A stretch of DNA of 64,000 bases from Simplicispira suum (GTDB taxonomy: Bacteria; Pseudomonadota; Gammaproteobacteria; Burkholderiales; Burkholderiaceae_C). Shown here one piece after another: positions 10,152 to 19,979 of this stretch; position 1 is the stretch's first letter, and each line of letters starts with the position of its first letter. Location of the stretch: the NCBI RefSeq assembly GCF_003008595.1, contig NZ_CP027669.1:682001-746000 (forward strand), in the 5' to 3' direction. The notes below the pieces were generated by a model. It was not told the DNA's origin and did not search any database. It saw only the letters and a program-made list of their open reading frames with translations. The translations under genes were made by a program, and so were the position numbers.

Positions 10152-10738
10152 CACACTGCTGCCCGCTGGAAAAACCCGCGCACAGCGCGCGGGTAAATCA
10201 CGTGTTCCTGGGTCAGCACCCGTGCGGCCAAGGTATCTGCGGTATCGCCTGGCATGACAGGCACCACCGCCTGCTCCACTATGGGCCCTACGTCCAGTTC
10301 GCTCGTCACTTGATGGACTGTGACGCCGGCAAATTTGCATCCCGCTGCCAATGCGCGCCTGTGCGTCTGCAGACCGGGGAAAGCCGGCAGCAGCGACGGG
10401 TGGATGTTGAGCAAACGCCCTGCGTAATGGTCTACGAAACCTGGGCTCAAGATGCGCATGAACCCCGCGAGCACCACCAGATCGGGCGCATAGGCATCGA
10501 CGCGGCGCGCCAGCTCCGCGTCAAAATCCTCACGCGAATCAAAACCTTTGTGGTCGAGCACCTGCGTCGCAATGCCGCGCGCCTGCGCAAAGGCCAGGCC
10601 ACCCGCATCGGCCCGGTTGCTCAGCACTGCAGCGACGCGCACGCCCAATTTGCGCTCCCAGTCTTCCCGCTCGGCTGCGCGCACGATGGCCGCCATGTTG
10701 GAGCCGCCGCCAGAGATGAGAATGACAATGTTTTTCAT
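10124..10738 (-). CDS. purN: Phosphoribosylglycinamide formyltransferase 1
   Basis: 204 residues; transfers the formyl group of 10-formyl-THF to GAR in purine synthesis. Seen: MKNIVILISGGGSNMAAIVR at the N-terminus, the VVLAGFMRIL and LLNIHPSLLPAFPG active-site segments (catalytic Asn-His), TVHQVTSELDVGPI with the catalytic Asp, and the EHVIYPRAVR C-terminal motif. The ATG at 10738 starts directly at the first beta strand. The last ~15 codons run past the usual family end and contain a terminator-like hairpin. Confidence 0.94.
   Translation of the reverse strand: MKNIVILISGGGSNMAAIVRAAEREDWERKLGVRVAAVLSNRADAGGLAFAQARGIATQVLDHKGFDSREDFDAELARRVDAYAPDLVVLAGFMRILSPGFVDHYAGRLLNIHPSLLPAFPGLQTHRRALAAGCKFAGVTVHQVTSELDVGPIVEQAVVPVMPGDTADTLAARVLTQEHVIYPRAVRGFFQRAAVCQAVLTTSA
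10170..10193 (-). terminator. Terminator-like hairpin inside the 3' end of purN
   Basis: On the minus strand the stem CCCGCGC / GCGCGGG (arms 10187-10193 and 10175-10181, loop GCTGT) is followed by TTTTT. It overlaps the last codons of purN, so either purN mRNA ends with little room or ribosomes mask it. Confidence 0.4.
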
Positions 10739-10804
10739 ATAAGCGTGTGAGGTACTTTCGCGTGCCCGTAAAAGTCCCTTGCACGCCCCTCCAATTATCC
10801 CGCC

Positions 10805-11473
10805 ATGCCCTTTGACGCCCATATCCAACCACTGACCGACATCGAAGCCCGCGTGCTCGCCACCTTGATGGAAAAGGCGCGCACCGTGCCCGACAGCTAT
10901 CCGCTCTCGCTCACCAGCCTGGTGGCGGGCTGCAACCAGAAAACCACGCGCGAGCCGGTCATGCAGTTGAGCGACGCCGCGGTGCTGCAAGCGCTGGAGG
11001 AACTGCGCGGCAACAACCTGGTCTTCGAGAGCAGCGGCTCGCGCACCACGCGCTACGAGCACAACTTCCAGCGCGGCATGGGCGTGCCCGAGCAGTCCGC
11101 CGTGCTGCTGGGTCTTTTGATGCTGCGCGGCCCACAGACGGCGGCCGAGCTGCGCACCAACGCCGAGCGCTGGTATCGCTTTGCCGATATCTCCTCCGTC
11201 GAGGCCTTCCTTGACGAATTGCAGGAACGCTCTGAAGAAAAAGGCGGGCCGCTGACCGTGCTGCTGCCGCGCGCTCCCGGCGCCCGCGAATCGCGCTGGA
11301 TGCACCTGCTGTGTGGCCCGGTGGACCTGTCGCAACCCGCTGCAGCGCCCCAAGCGGGCGCTTTGGGAGAACGTGTCGCCCAGCTCGAAGCCCAGGTCGC
11401 GCAACTGCAGGCTACCGTGCAGCAACTGTGCACCGAGCTGGGCCTGCCCATGTCGCCGCCCGGACAGGCTTAA
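10805..11473 (+). CDS. YceH-like protein (DUF480)
   Basis: 222 residues, with the two-winged-helix DUF480 architecture: [20 protein letters not shown] at the start, [20 protein letters not shown] in the first domain, and [20 protein letters not shown] beginning the second. The C-terminus ends in a short coiled coil ([16 protein letters not shown]). The family is widespread but functionally uncharacterised; the fold suggests nucleic-acid or partner-protein binding. It is divergent from purN across 66 bp and followed 46 bp later by the acyl-CoA dehydrogenase operon. Confidence 0.88.
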   Translation: MPFDAHIQPLTDIEARVLATLMEKARTVPDSYPLSLTSLVAGCNQKTTREPVMQLSDAAVLQALEELRGNNLVFESSGSRTTRYEHNFQRGMGVPEQSAVLLGLLMLRGPQTAAELRTNAERWYRFADISSVEAFLDELQERSEEKGGPLTVLLPRAPGARESRWMHLLCGPVDLSQPAAAPQAGALGERVAQLEAQVAQLQATVQQLCTELGLPMSPPGQA

Positions 11474-11519
11474 AACGAACGACCGTGCTACAAAAGAAGC
11501 TTCACTGGAGACAAGCCTC

Positions 11520-12701
11520 ATGGATCTCGCATTTACCCCCGAAGAGCAAAGCTTTCGCGAAGAAGTCCGCACCTGGGTGCAGGCCAACCTGCCCAAGGAC
11601 ATCGCCCACAAGGTGCACAACGCCCTGCGCCTGACGCGCGGCGACATGCAGAACTGGGCCAAGATTCTTGGCAAAAAAGGCTGGCTGGGCTTTGGTTGGC
11701 CCAAGGAATTCGGCGGCCCAGGCTGGACCGCCGTGCAAAAGCACCTGTTTGAAGAAGAATGCGCACTGGCTGGCGCCCCGCGCATCATCCCCTTTGGCCC
11801 GGTGATGGTGGCGCCCGTCATCATGGCGTTTGGCAATGCCGAGCAGCAAAAACGCTTCTTGCCTGGCATCGCCAGCGGCGAGGTCTGGTGGAGCCAGGGC
11901 TACAGCGAACCCGGCTCGGGCTCGGACCTGGCCAGCGTCAAGACCCGCGCCGAGCGCGTGGGCGACAAATACATCGTCAACGGCCAGAAGACCTGGACCA
12001 CGCTCGGCCAGTACGGCGACTGGATGTTCAACCTGGTGCGCACCAGCACCGAGGGCAAGCCGCAGACGGGCATCTCTTTCCTGCTGCTCGACATGAAGTC
12101 GCCCGGCGTCACGGTGCGCCCGATCAAGCTGCTCGACGGTGAGTGCGAAGTCAACGAGGTGTTCTTCGACAACGTCGAAGTGCCGGCGGAAAACCTCATT
12201 GGCGAAGAGAACAAGGGCTGGACCTACGCCAAACACCTGCTCAGCCACGAGCGCACCAACATTGCCGACGTGAACCGCAGCAAGCGCGAACTGGAGCGTT
12301 TGAAGCGCATCGCCAAGCGCGAAGGCGTGTGGGACGACCAGAGGTTCCGTGACCAGATCGCCCTGCTGGAAGTGGACATCGTGGCACTGGAGATGCTGGT
12401 GCTGCGCGTGCTGTCCAACGAAAAATCCGGCAAGAACTCGCTTGACATTGCCGGCCTGCTCAAGATCAAGGGCAGCGAGATCCAGCAGCGTTACGGCGAA
12501 TTGATGATGCTGGCCGCAGGGCCCTTTGCCCTGCCATTCATCGAAGAAGCCATGGAGGCCGGCTGGCAGGGGAACTTCCCTGGCGGCGAGACCGCCAATG
12601 CGCCGCTGGCATCGACCTACTTCAACCTGCGCAAGACCACCATTTACGGTGGCAGCAACGAAGTGCAGCGCAACATCGTGGCCCAGACCGTTCTCGGCTA
12701 A
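11520..12701 (+). CDS. Acyl-CoA dehydrogenase, PimC-like (large subunit of a pair)
   Basis: 393 residues; an FAD enzyme that oxidises an acyl-CoA to the 2-enoyl-CoA. Seen: LGFGWPKEFGGPGWTAVQ, the FAD-contact segment WWSQGYSEPGSGSDLASVKT, and the C-terminal IYGGSNEVQRNIVAQTVLG, in which the usual MCAD-type catalytic Glu position (YEG) is Gly, as in the subgroup that includes pimeloyl-CoA dehydrogenase large subunits. It is followed after 11 bp by a smaller dehydrogenase, the order of pimCD. The start at 11520 gives the standard MDLAFTPEEQSFREEV opening. The actual substrate, dicarboxylyl-CoA or another acyl-CoA, cannot be read from the sequence. Confidence 0.85.
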   Translation: MDLAFTPEEQSFREEVRTWVQANLPKDIAHKVHNALRLTRGDMQNWAKILGKKGWLGFGWPKEFGGPGWTAVQKHLFEEECALAGAPRIIPFGPVMVAPVIMAFGNAEQQKRFLPGIASGEVWWSQGYSEPGSGSDLASVKTRAERVGDKYIVNGQKTWTTLGQYGDWMFNLVRTSTEGKPQTGISFLLLDMKSPGVTVRPIKLLDGECEVNEVFFDNVEVPAENLIGEENKGWTYAKHLLSHERTNIADVNRSKRELERLKRIAKREGVWDDQRFRDQIALLEVDIVALEMLVLRVLSNEKSGKNSLDIAGLLKIKGSEIQQRYGELMMLAAGPFALPFIEEAMEAGWQGNFPGGETANAPLASTYFNLRKTTIYGGSNEVQRNIVAQTVLG

Positions 12702-12712
12702 GGAGATAGAAC

Positions 12713-13828
12713 ATGGATTTTGATTTCTCTGACGACCAGCAATCCCTGCGCGACGCGGTGCGCCGCTGGGTCGACAAGGGCTATACCTTTGAGCGCCGCC
12801 GCAGCATCGTGGCAGCCGGCGGCTTTGACCGCACCGCCTATGGCGAACTGGCTGAACTGGGCTTGACCGCACTGACCGTGCCCGAAGCGCACGACGGCCT
12901 GGGCCAGGGCGCCATCGACGCCATGGTGGTGATGGAAGAACTCGGCCGCGGCATGGTGCTCGAACCCCTGGCGCATGCCTTCATTGCAAGCAGCGTGCTC
13001 ACGCAGTACGCATCGGCCGAGTTGCAGGGCGCCTGGCTGCCACGCATTGCCAGCGGACAGGCGCTGGTGGTGCTGGCGCAGCAAGAGCGCAAGGCCCGCT
13101 ACGCACTCGAAAAATGTGAAGCAAAAGCGGCTCCAGCGCAGTCTGGGTATGCCTTGAAAGCTACTAAAAGCATAGTACCTGCAGGCGACCAGGCGGATGC
13201 CTACCTCGTGCCCGCGCAGTTGGACGGCCACATCGCCCTCTTCCTCGTCGAGCGCTCGGCCAGCGGCGTGAGCGCGCAAGGCTACGTCACGCAGGATGGC
13301 AGCCGCGCCGCCGAAGTGCAGTTCGCCAATACCCCTGCCATTCTCGTCAGCAAAGACGGTCTGACCGCACTGGAGCTGGCCGTGGACACCGGCATCGCGG
13401 CGCTGTGCGCCGAAGCCGTGGGCGTCATGGACCAGGCCGTCGCGCTGACGGTGGACTACATGAACCAACGCAAGCAGTTTGGCGTAACCATCGCCAGCTT
13501 CCAGGCGCTGCGCCACCGCGTGGCCGACATGAAGATGCAGCTCGAACTGGCCCGCTCCATGAGCTACTACGCCAGCCTCAAGCTCGCCGCACCAGCGCCA
13601 GAACGCCGCACCGCCATGGCCCGTGCCAAGGTGCAGCTCGGCCAATCGATGCGCTATGTGGGCCAGCAGATGGTGCAGCTGCACGGCGGCATTGGCGTCA
13701 CCGACGAATACATCGGCAGCCACTATTTCAAGAAGCTCACGCAGATGGAAATGACGTTTGGCGACACGCTGCACCATTTGGGTGAAGTGTCCAGCCGCAT
13801 GCAGGACACCGCTGGGGTGTTTGCCTGA
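12713..13828 (+). CDS. Acyl-CoA dehydrogenase, PimD-like (small subunit of a pair)
   Basis: 371 residues, beginning MDFDFSDDQQSLRDAVRRWV. It has the acyl-CoA dehydrogenase three-domain layout: an N-terminal helical domain, a beta domain around VVLAQQERKARYALE, and a C-terminal domain with QRKQFGVTIASFQALRHR-like (MNQRKQFG...) and QLHGGIGVTDEYIGSHYFKK. Short spacing to the PimC-like gene (AAGGAG before the ATG) suggests a two-subunit dehydrogenase. The beta-domain segment after CEAKA coincides with a degenerate palindromic-repeat copy (13123-13170). Confidence 0.85.
   Translation: MDFDFSDDQQSLRDAVRRWVDKGYTFERRRSIVAAGGFDRTAYGELAELGLTALTVPEAHDGLGQGAIDAMVVMEELGRGMVLEPLAHAFIASSVLTQYASAELQGAWLPRIASGQALVVLAQQERKARYALEKCEAKAAPAQSGYALKATKSIVPAGDQADAYLVPAQLDGHIALFLVERSASGVSAQGYVTQDGSRAAEVQFANTPAILVSKDGLTALELAVDTGIAALCAEAVGVMDQAVALTVDYMNQRKQFGVTIASFQALRHRVADMKMQLELARSMSYYASLKLAAPAPERRTAMARAKVQLGQSMRYVGQQMVQLHGGIGVTDEYIGSHYFKKLTQMEMTFGDTLHHLGEVSSRMQDTAGVFA
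13123..13170. repeat. Degenerate palindromic repeat, copy 4 (inside the PimD-like gene)
   Basis: Plus strand: AAAAGCGGCTCCAGCGCAGT followed by CTGGGTATGCCTTGAAAGCTACTAAAAG in pieces, aligning with the GGCC-CTAGCGC ... AAGCTATCAAAA orientation of copies 57715 and 61373. It is translated in frame. Confidence 0.45.
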
Positions 13829-13871
13829 GACTTCGGACGCCGGGCGCGCCAGGAATGAAGGGAAGGTTCCG

Positions 13872-15032
13872 ATGAACGTGGCTCAACAGGACGACCAGCG
13901 GGCCATCCAGGAGGCCGTCGCCGCCATCTGCAGGAACTTCGACGCGGAGTACTGGCTTGCGCGCGACACCGACGGCGAGTGGCCCACCGCGTTCTGCGAT
14001 GCCATTGCCGCAGGCGGCTGGTTTGGCATCACGATGCCCACCGAATACGGCGGTGCAGGCCAGGGCATCGCCGCTGCCGCCATGGTGATGAAGACCATCG
14101 GACGCCTGGGTTCGGCTGCGGTGTCGTCCGTCCACCTGAATCTCTTTGGCCCCCAGCCTGTCGTGGTGTTCGGGACCGACGCGCAAAAGCAGCGCATGCT
14201 GCCCGCCCTGATTCGCGGCGAGGATCGCGCCTGTTTCGGCGTGACGGAGCCCAACGTCGGATCCGACACCACACGCATCAAGACCTTTGCCAGGCGCGAC
14301 GGCGATCGTTATGTGGTCCATGGGCAAAAGGTATGGACCTCCACGGCCCAGCAGGCCAACAAGATCCTGCTGGTCACGCGCACCACGCCGATCGAAGAAT
14401 GCGCTCGCCCGATAGACGGCATCACCCTGTTCTACACCGACCTGGACCGCTCCAAGGTGCGCATTCGCCCCATCGAAAAAATGGCGCGCAAGGCCGTCGA
14501 CTCCAACGAACTCTTCATCGACGGGCTGCAAGTGCCCGCAGAGGACCGCATCGGCGAGGAAGGCCAGGGCTTCAAGTACCTGCTGCATGGCCTCAATCCC
14601 GAGCGCATTCTGGTCGCGGCCTCGTCCATCGGTGCCGGCGAAACGGCCCTGGAGCGCGCGGTGGGCTACGCCAAGGAACGCGTGGTGTTCGGGCGCGCCA
14701 TCGGGCAAAACCAGGCCATCCAGCACCCCCTGGCGGAATGCTGGATGCGTCTTCAAGCCGCAGAACTGATGATGTGGAATGCCGCCCGGCTGTACGACGC
14801 GGGCCTGCCTTGCGGCGTCGAAGCCACCGCCGCCAAATACCTGGCGGCCGAGGCGAGCTTCGAAACTTCCACCCGCGCCGTGCGCACGCATGGCGGCTTT
14901 GGTTTCGCCAAGGAATACCACGTCGAACGCGGCCTTCGGGAAAGCGTGCTCGGCTTGGTTGCCCCGGTGACGCAGGAAATGGCGCTGTGCTACATCGCCG
15001 AAAAGGGGCTCGGACTTCCCAAGTCGTACTGA
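13872..15032 (+). CDS. Acyl-CoA dehydrogenase family protein
   Basis: 386 residues, a third acyl-CoA dehydrogenase 43 bp after the PimD-like gene and on the same strand. Seen: GWFGITMPTEYGGAGQGIAA, the FAD-side segment CFGVTEPNVGSDTTRIKT, VHGQKVWTSTAQQANKILLV, and the C-terminal RTHGGFGFAKEYHVERGLRE. It is complete and of normal length. It probably belongs to the same degradative operon. The ATG at 13872 follows GGAAGG and fits the family start; the longer upstream reading overlaps the previous gene. No substrate can be assigned. Confidence 0.88.
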   Translation: MNVAQQDDQRAIQEAVAAICRNFDAEYWLARDTDGEWPTAFCDAIAAGGWFGITMPTEYGGAGQGIAAAAMVMKTIGRLGSAAVSSVHLNLFGPQPVVVFGTDAQKQRMLPALIRGEDRACFGVTEPNVGSDTTRIKTFARRDGDRYVVHGQKVWTSTAQQANKILLVTRTTPIEECARPIDGITLFYTDLDRSKVRIRPIEKMARKAVDSNELFIDGLQVPAEDRIGEEGQGFKYLLHGLNPERILVAASSIGAGETALERAVGYAKERVVFGRAIGQNQAIQHPLAECWMRLQAAELMMWNAARLYDAGLPCGVEATAAKYLAAEASFETSTRAVRTHGGFGFAKEYHVERGLRESVLGLVAPVTQEMALCYIAEKGLGLPKSY

Positions 15033-15229
15033 CGCTGTGCCAGTGTCGTGAGTTGGAAGTTGGTTGAAAAGTAGAAGCTGTCGAAATCGTCGTCAGGCAA
15101 GGCGCACACCACAGCGATAGCCGGAGCTATCGCGAGGATGTGCAACGCGGCGTGGCGGCGATTCTCGGCGGCTTTCTGAAACGAACTTCCGACCCACGAC
15201 GCCACAGGATGCCTGGAGCGCTTTTCGAA

Positions 15230-15787
15230 TCAACCCAGCAAGCGCGACGACTTGGGCACGTGCGCCATCAAAAACTCCATCTGGTCCGCCAGGATGCGGC
15301 GGTTGCGCAGGATGAAGTCTTCCCAAAGGCTGGGCACATAGGGCGCATACAGCAGCGGCATGTGTGCCTGCTCGGGCGTGCGCGGGCCTTTGCGGTGGTT
15401 GCAGGCGCGGCAGGCGGTCACCACGTTCATCCAATGGTCCACGCCGTGGCTGGCAAACGGCACGATGTGCTCGCGCGTCAGATCGCCTTCGTGAAACAGG
15501 CCCCCGCAGTAGGCGCATACATTGCGGTCGCGGGCAAAAAGCTTGGTATTGGTCAGACCTGGGCGGTTGCCAAAGGGGTTGGTGCGCGGCACGCCCCGTG
15601 TACCAATGATGCTGTTGATGACAATGACCGACTGCAGCCCCGTCACCGCGTTGTTGCCCCCGCGAAAGCGCGCCACCTCGCCCCCCACCTCCCAGCGCAC
15701 GTCGCCAGCAGCGTAGTGGGTAGCGGCCTGTTCCAGCGATACCCACGACTGGGGCAGGCCTTGGGCCGAGAGCTTCAACACTTTCAC
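15230..15787 (-). CDS. HNH endonuclease family protein
   Basis: 185 residues. An HNH/zinc-finger nuclease core is clear: CAYCGGLFHEGDLTREHIVP followed by WMNVVTACRACNHRKGPRTP, with two CxxC pairs and the catalytic His. An N-terminal ~70-residue part (MKVLKLSAQGLPQSWVSLEQ) is found in stand-alone chromosomal HNH proteins of betaproteobacteria. The GTG at 15787 was chosen because a perfect AAGGAGG lies 6 bases upstream. No defence, phage or toxin partner is adjacent, so the role is unknown. It is divergent from ribF. Confidence 0.85.
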   Translation of the reverse strand: MKVLKLSAQGLPQSWVSLEQAATHYAAGDVRWEVGGEVARFRGGNNAVTGLQSVIVINSIIGTRGVPRTNPFGNRPGLTNTKLFARDRNVCAYCGGLFHEGDLTREHIVPFASHGVDHWMNVVTACRACNHRKGPRTPEQAHMPLLYAPYVPSLWEDFILRNRRILADQMEFLMAHVPKSSRLLG

Positions 15788-15892
15788 AGGCAGCCTCCTT
15801 CTGATCAACGCGGGAAGTGCGGGTCGCCGGAAATCGGCCAGGCAAAAGCGGCCGTGCGACTGCGTCACAATATACGCCAAGCACGCAAGAAC

Positions 15893-15937
15893 GGGGCCAG
15901 CGCTTGCCCTGTGTGCGCCAACTGCTATTAAAAACAT
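15893..15937. repeat. Palindromic repeat, copy 5 (ribF leader)
   Basis: Plus strand: GGCCAGCGCTTGCCCTGTGT followed by GCGCCAACTGCTATTAAAAACA in pieces, matching the GGCC-TAGCGCTT...GCGCAAGCAGCTATCAAAA form. It ends directly at the ribF start codon and so provides the ribF 5' UTR. Confidence 0.55.
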
Positions 15938-15940
15938 ACC

Positions 15941-17005
15941 ATGCTTGTCCTTCGTGGCTTTCACCATCCGGCCATCGCCCCGGCCTGCGCATTGACCATC
16001 GGAAATTTTGACGGCGTCCACCGCGGCCACCAGGCCATGCTGGCGCTGCTGGGCGCCGAGGCCGCGCAGCGCGGCGTGCCCAGTTGCGTGCTGACTTTTG
16101 AACCGCACCCGCGCGACTACTTTGCCGCCGCGCTCAAAAAGCCCGAACTGGCGCCAGCGCGCGTTGGCACGCTGCGCGACAAGCTTTCGGAGCTGGCGCG
16201 CTGCGGCGTGCAGCAAACGGTGGTGCTGCGCTTTGACGCGCAACTGGCCGCGCAATCCCCGCAAACCTTTATCGACGAGGTGCTGGTGCGCGGCCTGGGC
16301 GTGCGCTACGTGCTGGTGGGCGACGATTTCCGCTTTGGCCGCCAGCGCGCGGGCGACTACGCCCTGCTGAGCAGCGCCGGCCAGTCGCAGGGATTCGACG
16401 TGGCGCGCATGAATTCTTACGAAATCACCTACCCCCAGGCCGGCAGCGACTCCGCCCAGCCGGTGCGTGTGTCCAGCTCCGAAGTGCGCGCCGCCCTCGC
16501 CGCCGGCCGCATGGACGACGCGGCCCAGTTGCTGGGCCGCCCTTATGCCATTTCGGGCCATGTGGTCCATGGCCGCAAGCTGGGCCGGGCGCTGGGCGAG
16601 GCCAGCAGCGGCGCGGGCGACGGCTTTCGCACGCTGAACCTGCGCTTTGCCCACTGGAAGCCTGCCGCCAGCGGTATTTTTGCGGTCTGGGTGCACGGCC
16701 TTGCTGCGCAGGCCCTTCCGGGTGTGGCCAACCTGGGGATCCGCCCCTCACTCGACCCCAGCGACACCAATGGCGGGCGCGTGCTGCTCGAAACCCACTG
16801 CCTCGAATGGCCTGCGCACCTGGGCGACGAGGGGGCCTACGGTAAAATCATCCGCGTGGAACTGATGCACAAACTGCACGACGAACTCCGGTACGACAGC
16901 CTGGAGGCGTTGACGGCCGGCATCGCCCGCGATTGCGCCGACGCCCGCGCCTGGTTCGCTGCCCATGCAGAAACCCGCCGCCAGACCACGCGCGACCGAA
17001 TTTGA
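15941..17005 (+). CDS. ribF: Bifunctional riboflavin kinase / FAD synthetase
   Basis: 354 residues; makes FMN and FAD from riboflavin. The N-terminal adenylyltransferase domain has [16 protein letters not shown] (GxFDGxHxGH) and [20 protein letters not shown]. The C-terminal flavokinase domain has [31 protein letters not shown] and LETHCLEW. In the flavokinase loop the canonical GFPTAN is present as GFRTLN, with the key Thr and Asn kept, and it is preceded by an extra 8-residue stretch (EASSGAGD). It heads the classic ribF-ileS-lspA operon, with 100 bp to ileS. Confidence 0.95.
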   Translation: MLVLRGFHHPAIAPACALTIGNFDGVHRGHQAMLALLGAEAAQRGVPSCVLTFEPHPRDYFAAALKKPELAPARVGTLRDKLSELARCGVQQTVVLRFDAQLAAQSPQTFIDEVLVRGLGVRYVLVGDDFRFGRQRAGDYALLSSAGQSQGFDVARMNSYEITYPQAGSDSAQPVRVSSSEVRAALAAGRMDDAAQLLGRPYAISGHVVHGRKLGRALGEASSGAGDGFRTLNLRFAHWKPAASGIFAVWVHGLAAQALPGVANLGIRPSLDPSDTNGGRVLLETHCLEWPAHLGDEGAYGKIIRVELMHKLHDELRYDSLEALTAGIARDCADARAWFAAHAETRRQTTRDRI

Positions 17006-17105
17006 GGAGCCCGCGCGCAGCCGCTCTGCGCGCACCCAGCCCCGCCCCTGCCGCCCCGGCAGTTTCGCAACCGCGCTCCGCACGCCACAGCCTCCAAGAA
17101 CCCTG

Positions 17106-19979
17106 ATGTCCGACGCCAATCCAAACCCATCCACCGCTGCTGCGCCCACGCAGGACTACCGCAAAACCCTGAACCTGCCCGACACGCCCTTTCCGATGCG
17201 CGGCGATCTGCCCAAGCGCGAGCCAGGCTGGGTCAAGGAATGGAACGACGAAGGCCTGTACAAGCGCCTGCGTGCGGCCCGCTGCGGCGCTCCCAAGTTC
17301 ATCCTGCACGACGGCCCGCCCTACGCCAACGGGCAGATCCACATGGGGCACGCGGTCAACAAGATCTTGAAGGACATGATCGTCAAGGCGCGCCAGCTCG
17401 AAGGCTTTGACGCCCTCTACGTCCCCGGCTGGGACTGCCACGGCCTGCCGATTGAAAACGCCATTGAAAAGAAGTTTGGCCGCAAGCTCTCGCGCGACGA
17501 CATGCAGGCCAAAGGCCGCGCGTATGCCACCGAACAAATCGCGCAGCAGATGGTGGACTTCCAGCGCCTGGGGGTGCTGGGCGAGTGGGACCACCCTTAC
17601 AAAACCATGGACCCGGAGAACGAGGCCGAAGAGATCCGCACCTTCAAGCGTGTGATCGAGCGCGGCTTTGTCTACCGTGGCCTGAAACCCGTGTACTGGT
17701 GCTTTGACTGCGGATCGTCGCTGGCCGAATTCGAAATCGAATACCAGGACAAGAAAAGCCAGACGCTGGACGTCGCCTTCAAGGCGCACGACCCGGCCCG
17801 GTTGGCCACCGCTTTTGGCCTGGGCGCGCTGACCAAAGACGCCTTTGCCGTCATCTGGACCACCACCGCCTGGACGATTCCGGCCAACCAGGCGCTCAAC
17901 CTCAACCCGGACCTGACCTACGCCCTGGTGGACACCGCGCGCGGCGTGTTCGTCATGGCCGAGTCGCTGGTGGAGAGCTGCCTGACCCGCTGGGGCCTCG
18001 AAGGCCTGGTACTGGCCCTGGCTCCGGGCAAGGCGCTGGCCGGCCTGGAGTTCGAGCATCCGCTCTACGACGTCGATCCTGGCTACCGGCGCCTCTCGCC
18101 CGTGTACCTGGCCGATTACGCCACCGCCAGCGACGGCACCGGCATCGTGCATTCGTCGCCCGCCTACGGCGTGGAAGACTTCAACTCCTGCATCGCGCAC
18201 GGCGTGGCCACGGACGACATCCTCAACCCCGTGCAGGGCAACGGCAGCTACGCGCCCGATCTGCCTCTGTTTGGCGGCCAGAACATCTGGAAGGCCTGCC
18301 CCGCCATCATCGAAACCCTGCAAGCCGCCGGCCGCCTGCTGGGCACCGAGGGCATCAGCCACAGCTACCCGCACTGCTGGCGCCACAAGACGCCGGTGAT
18401 CTACCGCGCGGCAGCGCAGTGGTTCATTCGCATGGACGAAGAGACTGCGTCCACCAAGGGCGTATTCACCAAAGACAAAGCGCCTGAGACCCTGCGCCAG
18501 ACCGCGCTCAAGGCCATCGAGCAAACGCACTTCTACCCCGAGAACGGCAAGGCGCGCCTGCACGACATGATTGCCGGCCGGCCCGACTGGTGCATTTCGC
18601 GCCAGCGCAGCTGGGGCGTGCCGATCCCGTTCTTTTTGCACAAGGATTCGGGCGAGCTGCACCCGCGCACCATGGAGATCCTGGACCAGGCCGCCGACAT
18701 CGTGGAAAGAGGCGGTATCGAGGCCTGGAGCCGCGTCACCACCGAAGACATCCTGGGCGCCACCGACGCGCCCCACTACACCAAGAGCACCGACATCCTC
18801 GAAGTGTGGTTCGACTCGGGCTCGACCTTCCAGCATGTGCTGCGCGGCTCGCACGCCGGCGCCCACCACGACAGCGGCCCCGAGGCCGACCTGTACCTTG
18901 AAGGCCACGACCAGCACCGCGGCTGGTTTCACAGCTCGCTGCTGCTGGCCAGCGCCCTGGAAGGCCGCGCGCCCTACCGCGGTCTGCTGACGCACGGCTT
19001 CACGGTGGACGCCCAGGGCCGCAAGATGAGCAAGTCGCTGGGCAACGGCATTGATCCGCAGGACATCAACAAGAAGCTGGGTGCCGAAATCATCCGGCTG
19101 TGGGTGGCGTCCAGCGACTATTCGGGCGACATTGCCGGCGACGAGAAAATCCTCGCGCGCGTGGTGGACGCCTACCGCCGCATCCGCAACACGCTGCGCT
19201 TTTTGCTGGCCAACACCAGCGACTTCAATCCGGCCACCGACGCAGTGTCGGAAGCCGAGCTGCTGGAGATCGACCGCTACGCCCTGGCCCGCGCCGCCGA
19301 GCTGCAAGCCGACATCCTCGCGCACTACAAGGTGTACGAGTTTCACCCCGTGGTCGCCAAGCTGCAGCTCTACTGCTCGGAAGACCTGGGGGGCTTCTAC
19401 CTCGACATTCTGAAGGACCGGCTCTACACCACCGCGCCGCACAGCCTGGCACGGCGCAGCGCGCAAACGGCTCTGTACCAGATCAGCCAGGCGATGCTGC
19501 GCTGGATGGCGCCGTTCCTCTCGTTCACCGCCGAAGAGGCGTGGAAGATTGTCGGCAGCAGCGACTCCATCTTCATGGAGCAGTACACCGCGCTGGGCGA
19601 ACCGGCCGAGGGGCTGCTGGCCAAGTGGGCGCGCATTCGCGACATCCGCGACCTGGTGAACAAGGAAATCGAGCAACTGCGCGCCGTCGGCACCGTAGGC
19701 GCGTCGCTCCAGGCCACCGTGCAGCTCACCGTAGCGCCTGAGGACCACGCGCTGCTGGCGAGCCTGGGCGACGATCTGAAATACGTGTTCATCACCTCTG
19801 CTATTGAGTTGGTAGCTGGAGACGCAATCCAAATAAGCGCTGGAGCCAGTTTTGACCCCAAATGTGAGCGCTGCTGGCACTACCGCGCCGATGTGGGGCA
19901 CGACGCCGCTCACCCCACGCTCTGCGGCCGCTGCACCAGCAACCTCTTTGGCGCGGGCGAAACCCGGGCGCATGCCTGA
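17106..19979 (+). CDS. ileS: Isoleucyl-tRNA synthetase
   Basis: 957 residues; class I aminoacyl-tRNA synthetase with editing. Seen: the HIGH motif as [20 protein letters not shown] near residue 70, the connective-peptide editing domain around [25 protein letters not shown] as [16 protein letters not shown] near 640, and a C-terminal zinc ribbon (CERCWHY ... CGRCTSNL). The ATG at 17106 gives [20 protein letters not shown], a normal start; the longer upstream reading overlaps ribF. Just before the zinc ribbon a palindromic-repeat copy (19801-19855) is read in frame. The stop overlaps the lspA start. Confidence 0.97.
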   Translation: MSDANPNPSTAAAPTQDYRKTLNLPDTPFPMRGDLPKREPGWVKEWNDEGLYKRLRAARCGAPKFILHDGPPYANGQIHMGHAVNKILKDMIVKARQLEGFDALYVPGWDCHGLPIENAIEKKFGRKLSRDDMQAKGRAYATEQIAQQMVDFQRLGVLGEWDHPYKTMDPENEAEEIRTFKRVIERGFVYRGLKPVYWCFDCGSSLAEFEIEYQDKKSQTLDVAFKAHDPARLATAFGLGALTKDAFAVIWTTTAWTIPANQALNLNPDLTYALVDTARGVFVMAESLVESCLTRWGLEGLVLALAPGKALAGLEFEHPLYDVDPGYRRLSPVYLADYATASDGTGIVHSSPAYGVEDFNSCIAHGVATDDILNPVQGNGSYAPDLPLFGGQNIWKACPAIIETLQAAGRLLGTEGISHSYPHCWRHKTPVIYRAAAQWFIRMDEETASTKGVFTKDKAPETLRQTALKAIEQTHFYPENGKARLHDMIAGRPDWCISRQRSWGVPIPFFLHKDSGELHPRTMEILDQAADIVERGGIEAWSRVTTEDILGATDAPHYTKSTDILEVWFDSGSTFQHVLRGSHAGAHHDSGPEADLYLEGHDQHRGWFHSSLLLASALEGRAPYRGLLTHGFTVDAQGRKMSKSLGNGIDPQDINKKLGAEIIRLWVASSDYSGDIAGDEKILARVVDAYRRIRNTLRFLLANTSDFNPATDAVSEAELLEIDRYALARAAELQADILAHYKVYEFHPVVAKLQLYCSEDLGGFYLDILKDRLYTTAPHSLARRSAQTALYQISQAMLRWMAPFLSFTAEEAWKIVGSSDSIFMEQYTALGEPAEGLLAKWARIRDIRDLVNKEIEQLRAVGTVGASLQATVQLTVAPEDHALLASLGDDLKYVFITSAIELVAGDAIQISAGASFDPKCERCWHYRADVGHDAAHPTLCGRCTSNLFGAGETRAHA
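19801..19855. repeat. Degenerate palindromic repeat, copy 6 (inside ileS)
   Basis: Plus strand: GGTAGCTGGAGACGCAATCC followed by AAATAAGCGCTGGAGCCAGTTTTG in pieces; the ATAAGCGCT-GAG-CC tail matches copies 28081 and 28808. It encodes a variable segment between the anticodon-binding domain and the zinc ribbon. Confidence 0.5.

Noticed and set aside
15230..15787. HNH nuclease considered as part of a defence or phage system.
   Set aside because: No methyltransferase, terminase, ATPase or toxin partner is adjacent; neighbours are housekeeping and metabolic genes.
16848..19973. Very long minus-strand open frame opposite ileS (over 1000 codons).
   Set aside because: It is the mirror of a conserved high-GC gene; the translation is His/Val/Arg/Gly-rich with no motif, and ileS has all its motifs on the other strand.
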